From Sequoia sempervirens (taxonomy: Eukaryota; Streptophyta; Pinopsida; Cupressales; Cupressaceae): 64,000 nt of DNA. The first letter of the stretch is position 1. Every line of letters begins with the position of its first letter. The notes beneath the pieces were generated by a model. It was not told where the DNA came from. It saw only the letters and a list, made by a program, of their open reading frames with translations, and did not search any database. Position numbers and translations under genes: made by a program. The stretch is taken from contig VDFB02270651.1 in NCBI GenBank assembly GCA_007258455.2, positions 701,836,217 to 701,900,216 of the forward strand. The letters run 5' to 3'. Shown here in pieces: positions 47,230 through 59,460 of the stretch.

Positions 47230-48090
47230 ACCATTAGGAGATTATATGTTTCCTTGAGATTTTTAGAGAAAATAATACATAACACCCCAAACCATTCAAA
47301 TAAATATGAGTTAGTTACTATTAGGGATGCGATTAAATGTATGATTGGAGTCACTCAATCATACAATCCCTATGATGAGATTAGCATTGATAATTTCTAT
47401 TTTTCCCTTTCTAGGAGTGTTACTAACAATGATAAATGGTCATCCATTTTTAGGAGAGTTTCACTAGATAGTGTTCAAAGGATGTTCACATTTTATCAAG
47501 GATGAGATAGAGTGAGAGGCTATGCAATCACTAGGTGTGTAGACTAGCTTGTGACTCATTGTATTTATCCTAGATGGTTGGAAGCACAACATAGATGGCC
47601 TCATAATGATGATTTTCCACTCTAATTTTATAAGCAATTATATGTCAAGTTTCATTTATAGCTAGATGTGGATTATACATGTTTTCCTTAGCATGTTAGA
47701 TAGGGGAGAGGGAGGTTTACTGAAAAACCTCAATTTCGATGACTAGACTTGACACTACCCATAAGCAAGAGGGAATTAGTTGGTCCAAACCTTTTGGTTC
47801 TTTCAAAACATTCAAAAATAGCAGCAACAACATAGCCAATAGTCACCCTTGCTAGATTGAAATTTTGACAACATTACCATTATTGCTACTCAAGTCAATT
47901 ATATTTCATCTAATCATGTTGGTAGATATTTATTACATTCATAGATTAGCCTTCATCCCATTGTGGCTACATCTAGCAGTTATGATCCATACATTCATGT
48001 TGATCTACCATCACCATATGATGTGGCATAGATGAGTGGTGTAACTTTGTGTAATGTGTATGCATGCTCCATCAATGATTTATTAGCAAC
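47230..48090 (+). pseudogene. decayed ORF of unknown function, left part
   Basis: A plus-strand frame open at 47254-47505 (DEISIDNFYFSLSRSVTNND, FRRVSLDSVQRMFTFYQG) continues after a TGA through YAITRCVD, HCIYPRWLEAQHRWPHNDDF and GRFTEKPQFR-type segments up to about 47760, interrupted mainly by TAG and TGA stops. I recognise no domain. The coding-like sequence seems to resume at 49656, on the other side of the solo LTR, so the LTR split it. Confidence 0.45.
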
Positions 48091-49655
48091 TGTAGTGTAG
48101 GAAAAAGTATCCCTTTTTCACACTTAATTTGGGAATGAATAATTAATAATAAATTGAGCTTAATGGTGCCTTAATTTAGTGTTGTAATATGTATTTTACA
48201 TATTCACATTAAGTTTAGGGCCTTTTAATTAAAACAGACTTAATTGTGCCTTATTGTTGGTGTTGTAAAGTGTACCTTTACACTTTCACACTAATCTAGG
48301 GCTTTATTAATTAATTGAGGTTAATTTTCCTTAATTGGCCCCTTTGATTCAAATCCAAGCCTAATTGATTACAGTTTCTGAAGGATAAAACCCAACATTC
48401 ATAACTACCACAACATAATGTTTAACATTGAGCAATGTGTGTCCTAGGTAAGTGACCTAAGACCCATTTTCCATAGGGCGAATTAGGCCTAGGACCTAAA
48501 TTCAAACTATATTTTTGACAAATTTTCAATGATTTCAAATGTATATTCAAATGTCGGCTTGTGATATTTGAATTTTGGGAATTAATGTTAAGATATGTAT
48601 AAATAAGAGTTCATTTCACTATGTTTCACCTAGAAATCTTTATGAGAGCATCCTTATAGCAAATTTTATGATCAAGAGCATTTAAAGGCATTCAAGAGAA
48701 GATTTGTAGAAGAATTATTGCAACAATCAAGATCCTATCATCATGTCAAAGATTTATCGCATCATGCATGTTGTTTGAGCTAATAGGGTGATGTAGAGTT
48801 CAAGATCTATTCAAGTATTCAAGGACATCATTTCAAATCAAGTTTCATGATCAAGATCCACATCCGTTGAATCCAATTCATGCAAGTTATAGATTTGTAT
48901 TCCAAGGTTCAAACAAAGGTTTGGAGTTGTGACATTGCTTATTCATTCATCATTCCTTCATGCTATTTTGTTTCATTTGAAGGTTTAATTACTAAAATAG
49001 GGTTTGACCAAGGCAAACCCCAATTCACCTAGCAAATAACATTTTTCTCTCTTTGATGTGTGATTGCAGATTTTAGGTGGAAGTTCCTTTGAAGAGAAAA
49101 TTTGAAGAAAGTTGCAAAGTTGCAAGAAAAGTTGTCATTTCACAAAAACTCTTCTACAATATTTATTTCCAGTTGTCTGACAGTGAAAATCAAGAATCTG
49201 GGAGTGCAAACACAACAAAAGCGAACCAAAAAAGGATTTTTGCAAAGCCCTAGCCAGGATCCATTCACCATAGGGCAGATGAGTCCATAGTGTGCTTCAA
49301 AAAGTGACTTTTGGTGACTGGTACACATTATTCTCCCCTTCCAAATCTGACTTTTGATTGTTGTTTCCATCAGTTTTGAACACCATCTTTCATTTGTATT
49401 TTATAGCTTGCATTTTGGAGTTATTTGATGATTGTAATCCTTCTCCCCAAAATGCTATTTGACTCATACCCCCGTCCTTCCATAGAGAGGAAATTTACTG
49501 ATTCATAACTTTATTTGAATCACCTTTTTGGTTGTTAGTCATCTCATTGTTTGGATCTCATTTCCTTGAATGAAATTAGAGAAATAGGTCCTTTGTGGTG
49601 AACCCCATTTCATAAAATTTTCCCCTTAATACCTATTTTTCTATGTTTCAGCAAC
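48086..49655 (+). mobile_element. solo LTR with 5-bp target duplication
   Basis: The body 48091-49650 (1,560 bp) starts TGTAGTGTAGGAAAAAG and ends CTATGTTTCA, flanked by GCAAC at 48086-48090 and 49651-49655. The ends are partly inverted complements (TGTAGTGTAGGAAAAAG against TGAAACATAGAAAAATAGG). There is a TATA-like site at 48598 and no coding sequence. There is no second copy in the window, so the call rests on ends, duplication and internal promoter. Strand is taken from the TATA-like site. Confidence 0.75.
48598..48605 (+). promoter_or_regulatory. candidate TATA box of the solo LTR
   Basis: TATAAATA in the context ATGTATAAATAAGAGTTC, about 500 bp into the LTR, where a U3/R boundary would be expected. 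Confidence 0.5.
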
Positions 49656-50420
49656 ATACCATTTTATTAGTGAGGAGTATGGGATCCCTTTGGATGGTAT
49701 ATCAACACATATAGATGGAATTCTTCTACAAAAAGGAGATGAGGTGAGATACATTCATAGGGTATAGGGAGACATTAGGATATTCTATATCATCCTATAG
49801 CCCTCCTCAACATGTCCCAGATCATGTTGAGGTTACCACACCTGATTTTGTAGGAGGACATATAACACACATCTTTTTGACACTGACATTGTACCATGTA
49901 CAAGTTTCCCATGTCCATACACTGTGGGATTGGCAAAGTCCTCTAGACTTTAGTGCAGGTAGAAATAATTTATATATATTATGTTCAAAAAATTCACATG
50001 CATATTTTAAATTGAAATTTTAAACTAGATCACATGTTCAAGTTTTAACTCTTGATTGAAATCATGTATTTGAAAATTTCTAGGAGTATGATATTGTTTT
50101 TCTAGGCTTTAGAGATTTGCAACATGTTAACAATCCTATACATCATAATGAGGTATTTAAAAATTAGGTCCAAAGCTCATTTAATTACATGTGTACATTT
50201 ATAGTAAATTGTACATTCACACATTGAAAGTACACATTTTTTCTAACTTTATATACACATGTGAATTAAATTAAATCTAAGAAAGTTGTAATAAATATAT
50301 TATTTATATATTTATAGATGTACTTTCTTGTGCAAGTCTCGGGATAGGGATCAAGATAGGGATTGGGACAAGGCTCAACACACAATGAGGCAGATTCATC
50401 TATTCATAAATATAGTAGAC
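49656..50420 (+). pseudogene. decayed ORF of unknown function, right part
   Basis: A plus-strand segment reads EEYGIPLDGISTHIDGILLQ (about 49674) and GDEVRYIHRV, then DTDIVPCTSFPCPYTVGLAKSSRL (about 49885), with TAG stops and one frameshift. A splice-like CAG/GTAG junction at 49957 and coding-like islands near 50090 and 50330 hint at worn exons. The protein family is unknown to me. It probably belongs with 47230-48090. Confidence 0.4.
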
Positions 50421-50799
50421 ATCCTCATTTTTTAGTTGTTTTACATGTGCATGCATATTATATACATGCAATTTATATTTGTTTTATGAGTTCATTATAT
50501 CTTTAGATGTTCGTTCTTATTGTGATTTCACATGTTTTATGCACACATGTATGTGTCATATACACTTATGTTTTGCATGTATGTGAGCATTAATTGATTT
50601 ATGAGGTTTTATGTTTTATGCACACACTAGAACATATTAGATCTCATGTTTCAAACCATAAGATGTTTTATGAACATGTAAATTATAAATATGTTTTATA
50701 TATTTTATGGTTTGAATAAATATGCATTAATTTTAATTATGCACCTAATTATCATCTAGATTATATGTTAAAGTAGTTGATGATTTACAACTAGATAGG

Positions 50800-51130
50800 G
50801 TTAAATTTTATTAGAGTTAAGATCACTTGCTTAAGCAATGGGACTTGGTTGGGCTGCAAAAGAATGTAATGCAAATGTAATTGAATATAATTGTTTGAAA
50901 TACTTAAAGAGGATGATGTACATATATGAAGATGAGTTTGAGTACTGTAGGAGTGCTCAACTCAAGGTGGAAATAAAGTTCCCCCAGTGGAAAATGAGGA
51001 ATGTCACACAACCTTGAAGAGTTCAACTACCTCTTCAAGTGACACATTTCCACATAAGGTGGCCTAATACATAAATTAAAATAAATAAATAAATAATGAA
51101 TATTTTACTCTAACACCCCTCTCTAAGCTC
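50800..51130 (-). mobile_element. putative 3' LTR start and polypurine tract of a minus-strand element
   Basis: On the minus strand AGAGAGGGG (51116-51124) is followed at 51115 by TGTTAGAGTAAAATATTC. A purine tract then TGTTAG is the usual arrangement at the 3' LTR of plant Ty1/copia elements. The other end of the LTR and any second copy are not identified, and no copia pol is seen to the right, so this is a partial or noncoding relic. The left limit given is arbitrary. Confidence 0.4.
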
Positions 51131-52480
51131 AACTTAGGTGGGTATATAGATGGATAGGTACCGACAAATAGGCCAAATAAGGTAACCATGTATAATGAAA
51201 CTCTCCCAAAAGGTGGACAAAGGTAGAAAACCCTATGGGAAAAACTACCCTCCAAAATATAGATGATAACAAGAAAGTAAAATGATGAGAGACTATGAAG
51301 GCTCCCAAAAGATGATGAACTTCTCCTTGTGATATTCTACTAGAAATAACCTCTAGATTCTCTCGATGAAGCCCCTCTAAATTTTGATGCAGTAGGAGAT
51401 AATGGAGAAGATGACTATCCATACTAGAAGTGGAAGAATGAATCAGTGAGTATGAATCTAATGGAGTTGTGATCCTTAAAACCTACACTTCAAGTAACAA
51501 CCTTATGGGAATTTTAGTGGATGGGGGATGAATTGTGATCCACTAGACTACCTTTAGGATTTTAGAAGTTAGCTCTTCATTCTTGCTTGGGGGAGGAAAA
51601 TGGGAAGAAGGAATAGAACATAAGCAAATCTAATCTAAGGCGATACACCAAAGCTCTTACAATATTTCAAATCCCATTCTCAAATAACCAAAAGTACAAA
51701 ACTCCTAAGAAACAATCACAAAGTGTCATAAACTCTTCATTGTTGGAAAGAGAATGAAATGCATAAGGTCTATTAGGCATAGAGCATGCATTCAAATCTT
51801 TTCGTGAGAAGCGCCCATTGAGGCTCATCGGAGCATGATACAACTTGATTATTCTACTAAAACCTTTTTCCTTTATAAATATTGCTCACCAACAAGCATA
51901 ATATGATAGCTAATCATAAATCATTGTAGAAAATTAAAGAGTACAAGACATGATTCAATAATCCATGATCTTATGATAGAAATCATGAAAGATAAAACTC
52001 ATAACAATCAGTCATCAATATCACATCCATTCCTAAATAACATAGAGAATTGAAGCTAGCATAAATAGAAATAAAACACATAGTAAAGGAAAACTGGACG
52101 CAATCTGATATCTTTTGCTTTCTATTGATTGATTTAAAAGACACAAAATGCTACGGTCTAAAGAATGAAATTTTCATTTCAACTAATATTCTCTCTAAGT
52201 CTTCTTTTTTACAAAGATGGTGAAATATTTTTACAAAACACCCGCAGACTTATATAGAGTAAACTCCCCAAGCATAAGAAATGAAAACACAACTAAAAAT
52301 ATTCCCTCCACTCGCCGCTTGTGGATCATCATCATGGCAATCATTGCAACCACTTTCTTGACAAACATCATGCTCCTGATCATGCAGTTGTACTGACACC
52401 TAGATAGTCAATCATTTTTGTTGCAACTACTTGGGCAAGTGGGCTCCAAGCAACATTGATCTTTGCATCCTTAAGCTCTG
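51131..52480. other. unassigned sequence
   Basis: No supported gene. A minus-strand open frame at 51129-51422 is Leu/His/Phe-rich without motif and would lie in the 3' untranslated part of the putative copia relic. Confidence 0.4.
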
Positions 52481-52870
52481 ACATGTGGCACCTTTTGACA
52501 CCCCTCCACTATTAAGATAACCAAAAACACACTTTTAACTCCCCTTCAGGCTCAAAATATGCTTGGGCTTCCACCTTGCTGACAAGTGGCACTTTTCAAC
52601 AATAATTGATCTTCCTTTCACTTTTCCCTTTAAGAACTCTGCACTTGGGACACGTGGCATGTAGGCAGGATTCGCTAATCCTTTCCCTTCACCGTCCTTC
52701 AAGAACCTCTACAGTGCCAACACATGGTGCCCTCCGCTTTCAAGTGCCTCGAAGAATAAAATCATTATAGATATTGTGTGGGGCTACTATGTGGCACCCT
52801 CGTGTGCCTTTGCAAGAATAAGAGGCCACGGTCTTGCTAGAAAACATGCTATACTGACATGTGGCGACCT
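52480..52870 (+). repeat. dispersed ACA(C/T)GTGGCA words (G-box-like)
   Basis: Six related words occur in 390 bp: ACATGTGGCACC (52490), ACAAGTGGCAC (52581), ACACGTGGCA (52650), ACACATGGTGCC (52720), CTATGTGGCACCC (52789) and ACATGTGGCGACC (52858), spaced about 65-90 bp. This suggests an old tandem repeat with a unit of about 70 bp. CACGTG is the G-box core in plant promoters, but the periodic spacing favours a repeat origin. Confidence 0.6.
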
Positions 52871-53129
52871 CCGAGAGCTAATATGCAAGGAATTTTTAAA
52901 GTCTGTGGTCTTGCTTAGAATTAAGTTGAAACCAAAAGAAAAGCTTGTGAGGTATCCCAAAAACACAAATAAAATGTAATAAAAGAGAAATTGCAATGGA
53001 AGGGCTCGACCTCAAGCTGCAGGAGATTAATCTAGAGTCTTTGTGACTTTTGCAGGGGATTTTTCCTGTGAAGGCACGAACCCAAAAGCTCTGGTTCCAC
53101 ATAAAAAATTGAAAGGAAAAAAGGAAAAA

Positions 53130-55787
53130 TGTGCAACCTCATAGCTTAGGGAGCACAGATTGCAAAGGTGCCCAATCCACCTCTAAGGGTTACACTTGTG
53201 CTTGCAAATCCTCAAACACCTGATCCAAATCGATCATCTCTTTGAAAGAGATATCACTCAAAATTACCAATGTGGATTCCATGTGAAAATTGAGCTACAC
53301 TAGAGGATGCAAAACCTTCTCAATTTTTGAGGTGCTTACCGAGGAACTTAGGGCTTGGAAGACCAATTGATCATATTGTTTGTTCCTCAATACTTGTTTG
53401 ATCTGAACTTTGATCAAAACTATTTCATCTCGCAAAAAAAATGAATGGAAGTCCCAATTGGACTAACCCCTCAAAATGCCCTCTCATTTCCCTCACCTTG
53501 AGATCCAAGGCACGATGGAACTCCATACCCCTTTGGGATTCCTTATTGCAATTAATGAATTCATTGGCCTTCTTTGCAGCCACTATTATGTACCCAATTC
53601 CCACAGTTGTTAAGGCATCATTCACTGACTTATACAATTTATTTATTAAAAGCTCTAACTCTACAACCTTAGGAGCGATAGACTATAAAATTTGCTTAAT
53701 AACAGGGTCAAACCATGCACTCAATTCTTGTGCATCCACTATAAACTTCAAGGCTGGCCATAGAGATGTTACCACATCTTTTATTTTCTCCCAATAGGAT
53801 ATAAATAATTGTTGCAGTAGAGGTAGAAAATTAGCTTGTTGCATTGAATCCATCATTGTGTTTTGCAATTGCTATATTTGTGAATCCTTATTTTTTATCT
53901 CTTCTTGAAATTTATTAATCATTTCTAAAGAATTTAAATTCTTCAGGTATAATTGCACCAACTCCTATTCTCACACCTATAGGATGGACTCCATGGTCTC
54001 TTTTGCTTGCTTCTTCGAATACATCAAAACTTGAGCCTCATGGAGCTTAGCTTGGAATTGAGCTTCCTTTTGTTGCAGCTCTTACTGACTTTGCACCTGC
54101 ATCCCTGAAGCATTAGAGAGATCCTATTGGATTTTATCCAGGTCCTCCATTTTCTCTTGCAGTTGCTTCTTTGCTAACTCCTTTTTGCTCTTTTTATTTA
54201 TAACCTAAGATTAGGAATCATCCAACTCCTTCTAGACTTTGTCCTTATCCTTTTACATATTTTGATGTAGTCGTTCCTTCTGACTTGTGGCATCAGAGAG
54301 GTCCTTATATGCGTGTGCCAACTCTTGCTCTTTAGCCTATGACCTAGGATTTAGGTCTTCCTTCTTCTTATTCTCTTCATCAATTTTAGTCGACGTATTG
54401 ATGAGCTCAGTTTGGAGCTTAGCCTTCTCTTCTTTCTCTTCTTGGAGGGTCATCAAATTTTTGTCTTATAGCTCCTTCCTCAGGCAGGTGATATCTACAT
54501 CTTTCCCTCTAACCTCTGTGTTCAGCCTATCCACTGTAGCTTTAACACCTTTTAACTCTTCTTCTTTTTTCTTCATGCACTGATCCATTTTTAGGTAATC
54601 AATTGTTAATACCTTCTATGTTTCCTCCATAAGACCTAAATTATTGCATAAATGGGTATCTTTGAGGTTAAGGCCTACTACCTAGATATCATAGTCTTTA
54701 GATTGCATTTGGTCTTTGAGCTTGGATACTAGAGGATTCATTGCTACAATCATCAAAGTCTATTGATTTTCATCAAAATTTGATTCTATTTTTGGGGCGT
54801 CCAGAGCTAGAGATTCTTTTGCTTTACTCTTTTACATCTTGTCCTCCTAAGCTTTCTTTGTTTGATCTATTTGGGCCTGATACTCCAACGAATACTAAAT
54901 GTATTGTCCAACAAATGAGACGTCGGTGGGTAGACCAAAAGGGACAGGAAAAAGTGTGGTCCTTGTTTGTTCTCCTGATGGGGAAGTCATTGGAAAGATT
55001 AGGGTTGTAGGAGAGAAAGGTAGAATTCCTTACAACACTTGTACAAGGCATAGGGTTTTTAGAGAGGCTAAAGGGGCAATAGCAGGTGAAGGAACCATCG
55101 ACATAGTGAAAGGTGGGGGTGAAGAGAAAGGCATAGATAATGGATTAGAAATAGGATTTTGCGTAGTTGATGAAGCAATCATGATAGCAGGTGTGGAGGT
55201 GGAAGCAGTTGCAAGGCTAGAAAAGGGAGATGTAGAATGGTGGAAATAATAGTAGTAGTCATAGAGGAGGGTGAGGAAGGTATTTCTTGTGCAATGATAA
55301 CCATAGCAGCGAGCGACCACGAACTAAGATGGAGGAGGGAGTGAAAGAAAAATGAGGGGATCCAATGACTGAGAAGAAGAGAGAATAGGGGGAGAGAAAC
55401 TTACTTGCATTGTGGGTACCGCTGGTAGTTGTGTGAAAATAGTCACTTCTTCTTCTTCTTGGACATTCCCCGGGTCCAACTTTTTCCCTCTTGCTTTCCT
55501 CACGAGAGGCATGTCGGGTGAAATGGATCTCTCACCTCTAAAACTTGATGAACCTTAAGCTCCTTGAGAATCTTGGGCTTCCTTTTGAGGTTCTAGGTTC
55601 GTTGCTACCTAACTGTTGTGCTTACCAATAACGCTTGTTGCAACATTGATCCTACCAATGGTCTTTCCTTTGTTTTCTTCTCCTTTCATTTCTGTCATGG
55701 TGGTGATATGAGTTCCTCCTCCCTTGATAATTCTCCATGTTCTCCATCCCATATATCGTCAAATCTGCTATCAAAAGGGATAGTGTC
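53130..55787 (-). pseudogene. decayed coiled-coil protein ORF, minus strand
   Basis: Reading leftward from 55787 the minus strand gives an acidic segment (DDIWDGEHGEL, about 55760), a Lys-rich segment near 55500, a Ser/Pro/Thr-rich linker (55030-55320), then a long heptad-rich coiled coil (about 54740-53870: MNPLVSKLKDQM, KKKEEELKGVKATV, LQEEKEEKAKLQTEL, QLQEKMEDLDKIQ). A globular end follows (WPALKFIVDAQELSAWFD, RALDLKVREMRGHFEGLVQL) at 53868-53430. Stops are almost all TAG or TAA. I know no family for the globular part. The N-terminus is cut off at the LTR boundary at 55788, suggesting the Tat element interrupted it; the missing part would lie beyond the window. Confidence 0.55.
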
Positions 55788-56821
55788 TGTAAATGCATGA
55801 AATCAATTGAACAATTAACATCAAATCAAGCTTTAAAACTAAGTAAATGATCAATAAATTGCATCATTCCAATGAAATTCATTTTTCAATCCATAACTAG
55901 ATTCAATTCAAAGTATTTAAAGAATAAATTAGAATGCAAAGAACCTAATTATTGATGCAAACCTCAATCCCATTGTGGGATTATGTTCAAATTGGATGTG
56001 GAGTGTTCAATTCAAACAAAATCCATGATTTTTCAAAGCAAATTGATGATATCATTCATAAAATAGCTCTCAAATTGATCAAAATTGAGTAATCAATTCA
56101 AGAGAGTAAGTTTGCATAAGACTTGTGAATAAATTATTATGTGAAATGGCCTATTATTTATAAAATTTAGAAATCATGATCAATGTTCAAGATTGAAAAT
56201 AGTGATCAAGGGATGAAATCAAATAGGAGAGGTGAACATGGATCAAAGATGGATCAAATGGTTGATAATCCATGAGGCATGGGTCAAAGATCAAATCAAT
56301 GGTCTAAAATCCATGAGAAACCCAACAAATTCCCTAAATTTTAGGAACCATGTTGGAGATATAAATCCTCGACCTAAGGGAAATATTTGAATTCAAATTG
56401 AGAATATTCTTTCAATTATTGGAGGAATTAGAAGAAATTAGACAATTAAATAATTAAGAAATTACTTAATTGTGTAAGTGGAGGGAATTTATGGATTTAA
56501 TTAAACTATTGGTAATCATTTAATTAAAGGGGTATTTATGACATTCAATTAAATAATTTGGATTATTTAATCAAATAAGAGGAATTAGGAGATTTAATTA
56601 AATGATTTGCATTATTTAATCAAATTAGATGAAAAATAATGTGAAGGGGGGAATTAATCAAACAATATGAATTATCTGATGAATAAAGGAAAATGATGAA
56701 TTTAATTAAATAATTGGCATTATTCAATTAAATAGATAAAAATGAGTGAATCAAGATAGAAATGATGTTAGTAGGTGAAATCAGGTGTGCAATATGCTTA
56801 GTACATTTTCAAGTGTCTACA
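55788..56821 (-). mobile_element. 3' LTR of Tat-lineage Ty3/gypsy element (minus strand)
   Basis: On the minus strand the LTR starts TGTAGACACTTG at 56821, right after a purine tract, and ends CATTTACA at 55788. TGTA...TACA ends agree with a Ty3 LTR of about 1.03 kb. At 56430-56750 it contains AT-rich imperfect repeats of AATTAAATAATTTGGATTAT with inverted partners. The 5' LTR would lie beyond 64000, so the pair and target duplication cannot be checked here. Confidence 0.7.
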
Positions 56822-56836
56822 TTTGCCCCTCTTTGA
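56822..56836 (-). promoter_or_regulatory. polypurine tract of the Tat element
   Basis: Minus strand TCAAAGAGGGGCAAA directly before the TGTAGACA start of the LTR. It would prime plus-strand synthesis and sets the LTR boundary. Confidence 0.75.
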
Positions 56837-57744
56837 AGCAAGGTATGTCATGCATTGCTTTAAAGAACTGATACTACTCAAATCTAAATTTGAAAAACTT
56901 CTTGACTTTTTCTAATGCTTTTCAACTTTTCTTGATGCTTCACTATGCCCCAACAAACAATAAAATATTGGTATGTTGCCCCCTTGAGAGATCGAGTGGA
57001 AAAACTAATTTTCAATTGAGATTGCAACATTCTTACGTGATTGATTTAACTACATTGAAGACAAAATAAAATTCCTAGAAAGGCTCTGATACTGACCAAG
57101 ATACATAAAAGGATAGAAAAATGAGTTTCAGGGTCAAAAACCTAGGTTTGGGTAGGTATATATGCTCATTTTTGGAAACTTCCAACTCATTTGCACACTT
57201 CTTTTGAAAATTCTTGAGTCTTTAGAGAGATTTGTGATAGAGCCACTTGGAGCACCTACTACGATGGAGTTCATTGTGCACACTAGACATCGATATGATT
57301 GAGTCTATGAGTTCCCACGGCCTCTTAGGTCGGGTGGTCGGGTACATACTTCAAAAAACATGCCTTGTAATTTTTCTCATTAGCTAAATGTAGTGTAGAA
57401 CCTAGGGAAACAAAAGTGTTGAGATTTGTCTCAATGCAGCTTTGTCACCGACACCATTCCTTTGTACAAAGGCACAAATCATCTGCAAAGGCGCGAGGGG
57501 TGATTTTTAGGGTTGCGCTAGTGAATTTTCTCAACACTATTCTATTGTTCTTTTGTAATAAAAATGCACGATTGTTAATTTGTAATTGTGTGCACCTTAG
57601 CCATAACCCCACGCCTTTGTAATAAAGTTGTGTATATGTAAACATGATAGGTACAAGCCAAATTACATCCACTAACTTCCTAGGAGCATAGATCAGTGTT
57701 GTTGGATTAGATGGGTAGCTTCAGTATCAAGGAAACCATATACT
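56837..57744. other. noncoding interval between polypurine tract and antisense ORF
   Basis: No domain seen on either strand. Open frames at 57416-57622 and 57445-57672 overlap on opposite strands and have no motif. Confidence 0.45.
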
Positions 57745-59460
57745 TCCATACATTGGGACTATTCCACATTTTACACATGCTAGAGATTTGTACCCATTGT
57801 GCCTTGATCACTGTCATTGTGGAGCAATAGAATTCAGAGACATTGTCCTTCCATTTCTTGAACAACAAGGCCACCATCACTCTAGAGGATGTATGAATCA
57901 TTCTCAGAGTGCCTACTCATGGTCTGTGTGCTATGTATGATATTGCTCGAGGTGGCTAGGCCATGCTGCAAGTACTAGGAGTGCCATAGGTTCCATTGGT
58001 GGAGGGACAAGTGGATTTGAGATATTTCATTAGTGTTGCATCTGGTATTACTATTGTACTAGTTGGCTTTATCATGGGCATATTACTTTCAAATAGACGG
58101 TCTCGACACTTTGGTGTTGGATGGGGTGTTGTGCTCAAAGATGTGCTTTGCATGGGGTCCCTATATCTTAGCCCACTTGTATCGCAACACACATTAGGTG
58201 GTTTACCGAGGTAGTGCCAAATTATCTATTGGTTGTACCATACTGCATATATGGGCATGGAAGCATATTGTCATTTTACGTCCTATTTGTACATTGTGTC
58301 GAGCTGACGACGAGCCATTTGTGTATAGATATGAGGGGATCTTGACTCACTACCACATGGGTGAGTTAAATTACTAGAGGCAAATTTTAAATGACATGGT
58401 AGAGTTCACATGGAGGCCTTGGCTAGGATTTGAGGCCTGGGATGATGATGTAGATTATCTTCCTTATTGTTGCCAGGCCAGGTAGATTATTGGACAAACT
58501 ATAGGTATTATTGAGCAATACCTTCTTATTGGTGCTTGGGACAATTTGGGGAGACTCAGACTGTCCCCCACCCAAAGTACATGGTTTCTTTTGCTAGGAC
58601 ACACCAAGAGAAGAGATACTAGGGTCCGATGGCGCATGTGCAGACCGCTACAACAAATTTCAATTAGCTCGCTCTATTCCCATGGGTTTATGCAAGAGCT
58701 CATGTAGATGTTGGTACCACTATTGAGTATGATACATGGTTCATGGCTAGGAGGCCATTTAGGTTCAAAAATCTAGCATAGATGCCCCATTTCTAGAGGG
58801 GAGAGTCCAATAGATTCAAACCCTAGAGATTGGCAACACATGCAAAGGTATAGGGTGACAGAGTATAGGCCCCAGAGCAATATAGGGATCATGATCAACA
58901 AAGAGTTCTTGATGGTCCCCCTCCAATACATGATCAGGTTCATCAGCAGGATGAGCAGATGGCACAACATGTGGCAGGTCCAAATATTCAAAAACTATAG
59001 GTGACTTGGTCATTTCCATTAGAGAGAGGGATGAGGTTCACCAAGAGCGAGACCAGCTACAGGCCCAATTGGATTAGTGCACCCAAGAGAGGGATATAGA
59101 GGTGTACTAGAAACAATAGTTAGATCTAATATTAGCTCAGGAGACTACTCATTGTCAGTAGTTAGAGGAAAAAGGAGATACCATCCTTATCTCTAGATAC
59201 ACACAAATTTGTAGGCTATTCAAGATGAGTTGTCTTATTACAAGACTATCTACCTGATGCAGGTCCCAGCTCATTAGAGGCATCCATTGTACTCCCATAG
59301 GAGTTTCATGGGCCCACTGAGCAGGTAGCTTGGAGGCTCCGTGGGGAATTCACATGGTCATTCCAAAGGAGGAGGATATTTAGGGAGGCATTCAGGTGGG
59401 CAACATGATAGGTAGCCATCCCACCAACAATTTGTCGACAAAGAGGAACAAGCTAATAGG
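57745..59460 (+). pseudogene. plant mobile domain (PMD) ORF with C-terminal coiled coil, antisense in the Tat element
   Basis: The N-terminal PMD half reads LITVIVEQ-NSETLSFHF then ATITLEDV (about 57795-57885), the usual E-(T)-TFHLP-GE-TITL-DV pattern. The second half reads VVYRGSAKLSIGCTILHIWAWKH (about 58197-58266) with ILRPI, then DDEPFVYRYEGILTHYH and EFTWRPWLGFEAWDDD up to about 58460. The IWAWEH-LRP signature is a PMD hallmark. A coiled coil with repeated ERD/QL heptads follows at 59030-59210. At least two frameshifts and several stops break it. PMDs occur in the host MAIN/MAIL proteins and in plant mobile elements. Its place between pol and the 3' LTR, on the opposite strand, matches the extra ORFs known from Tat elements. 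Confidence 0.78.

Noticed and set aside
54899..55249. Plus-strand ORF of 116 codons
   Set aside because: It is antisense to the Ser/Pro-rich linker of the minus-strand coiled-coil ORF and has no motif.
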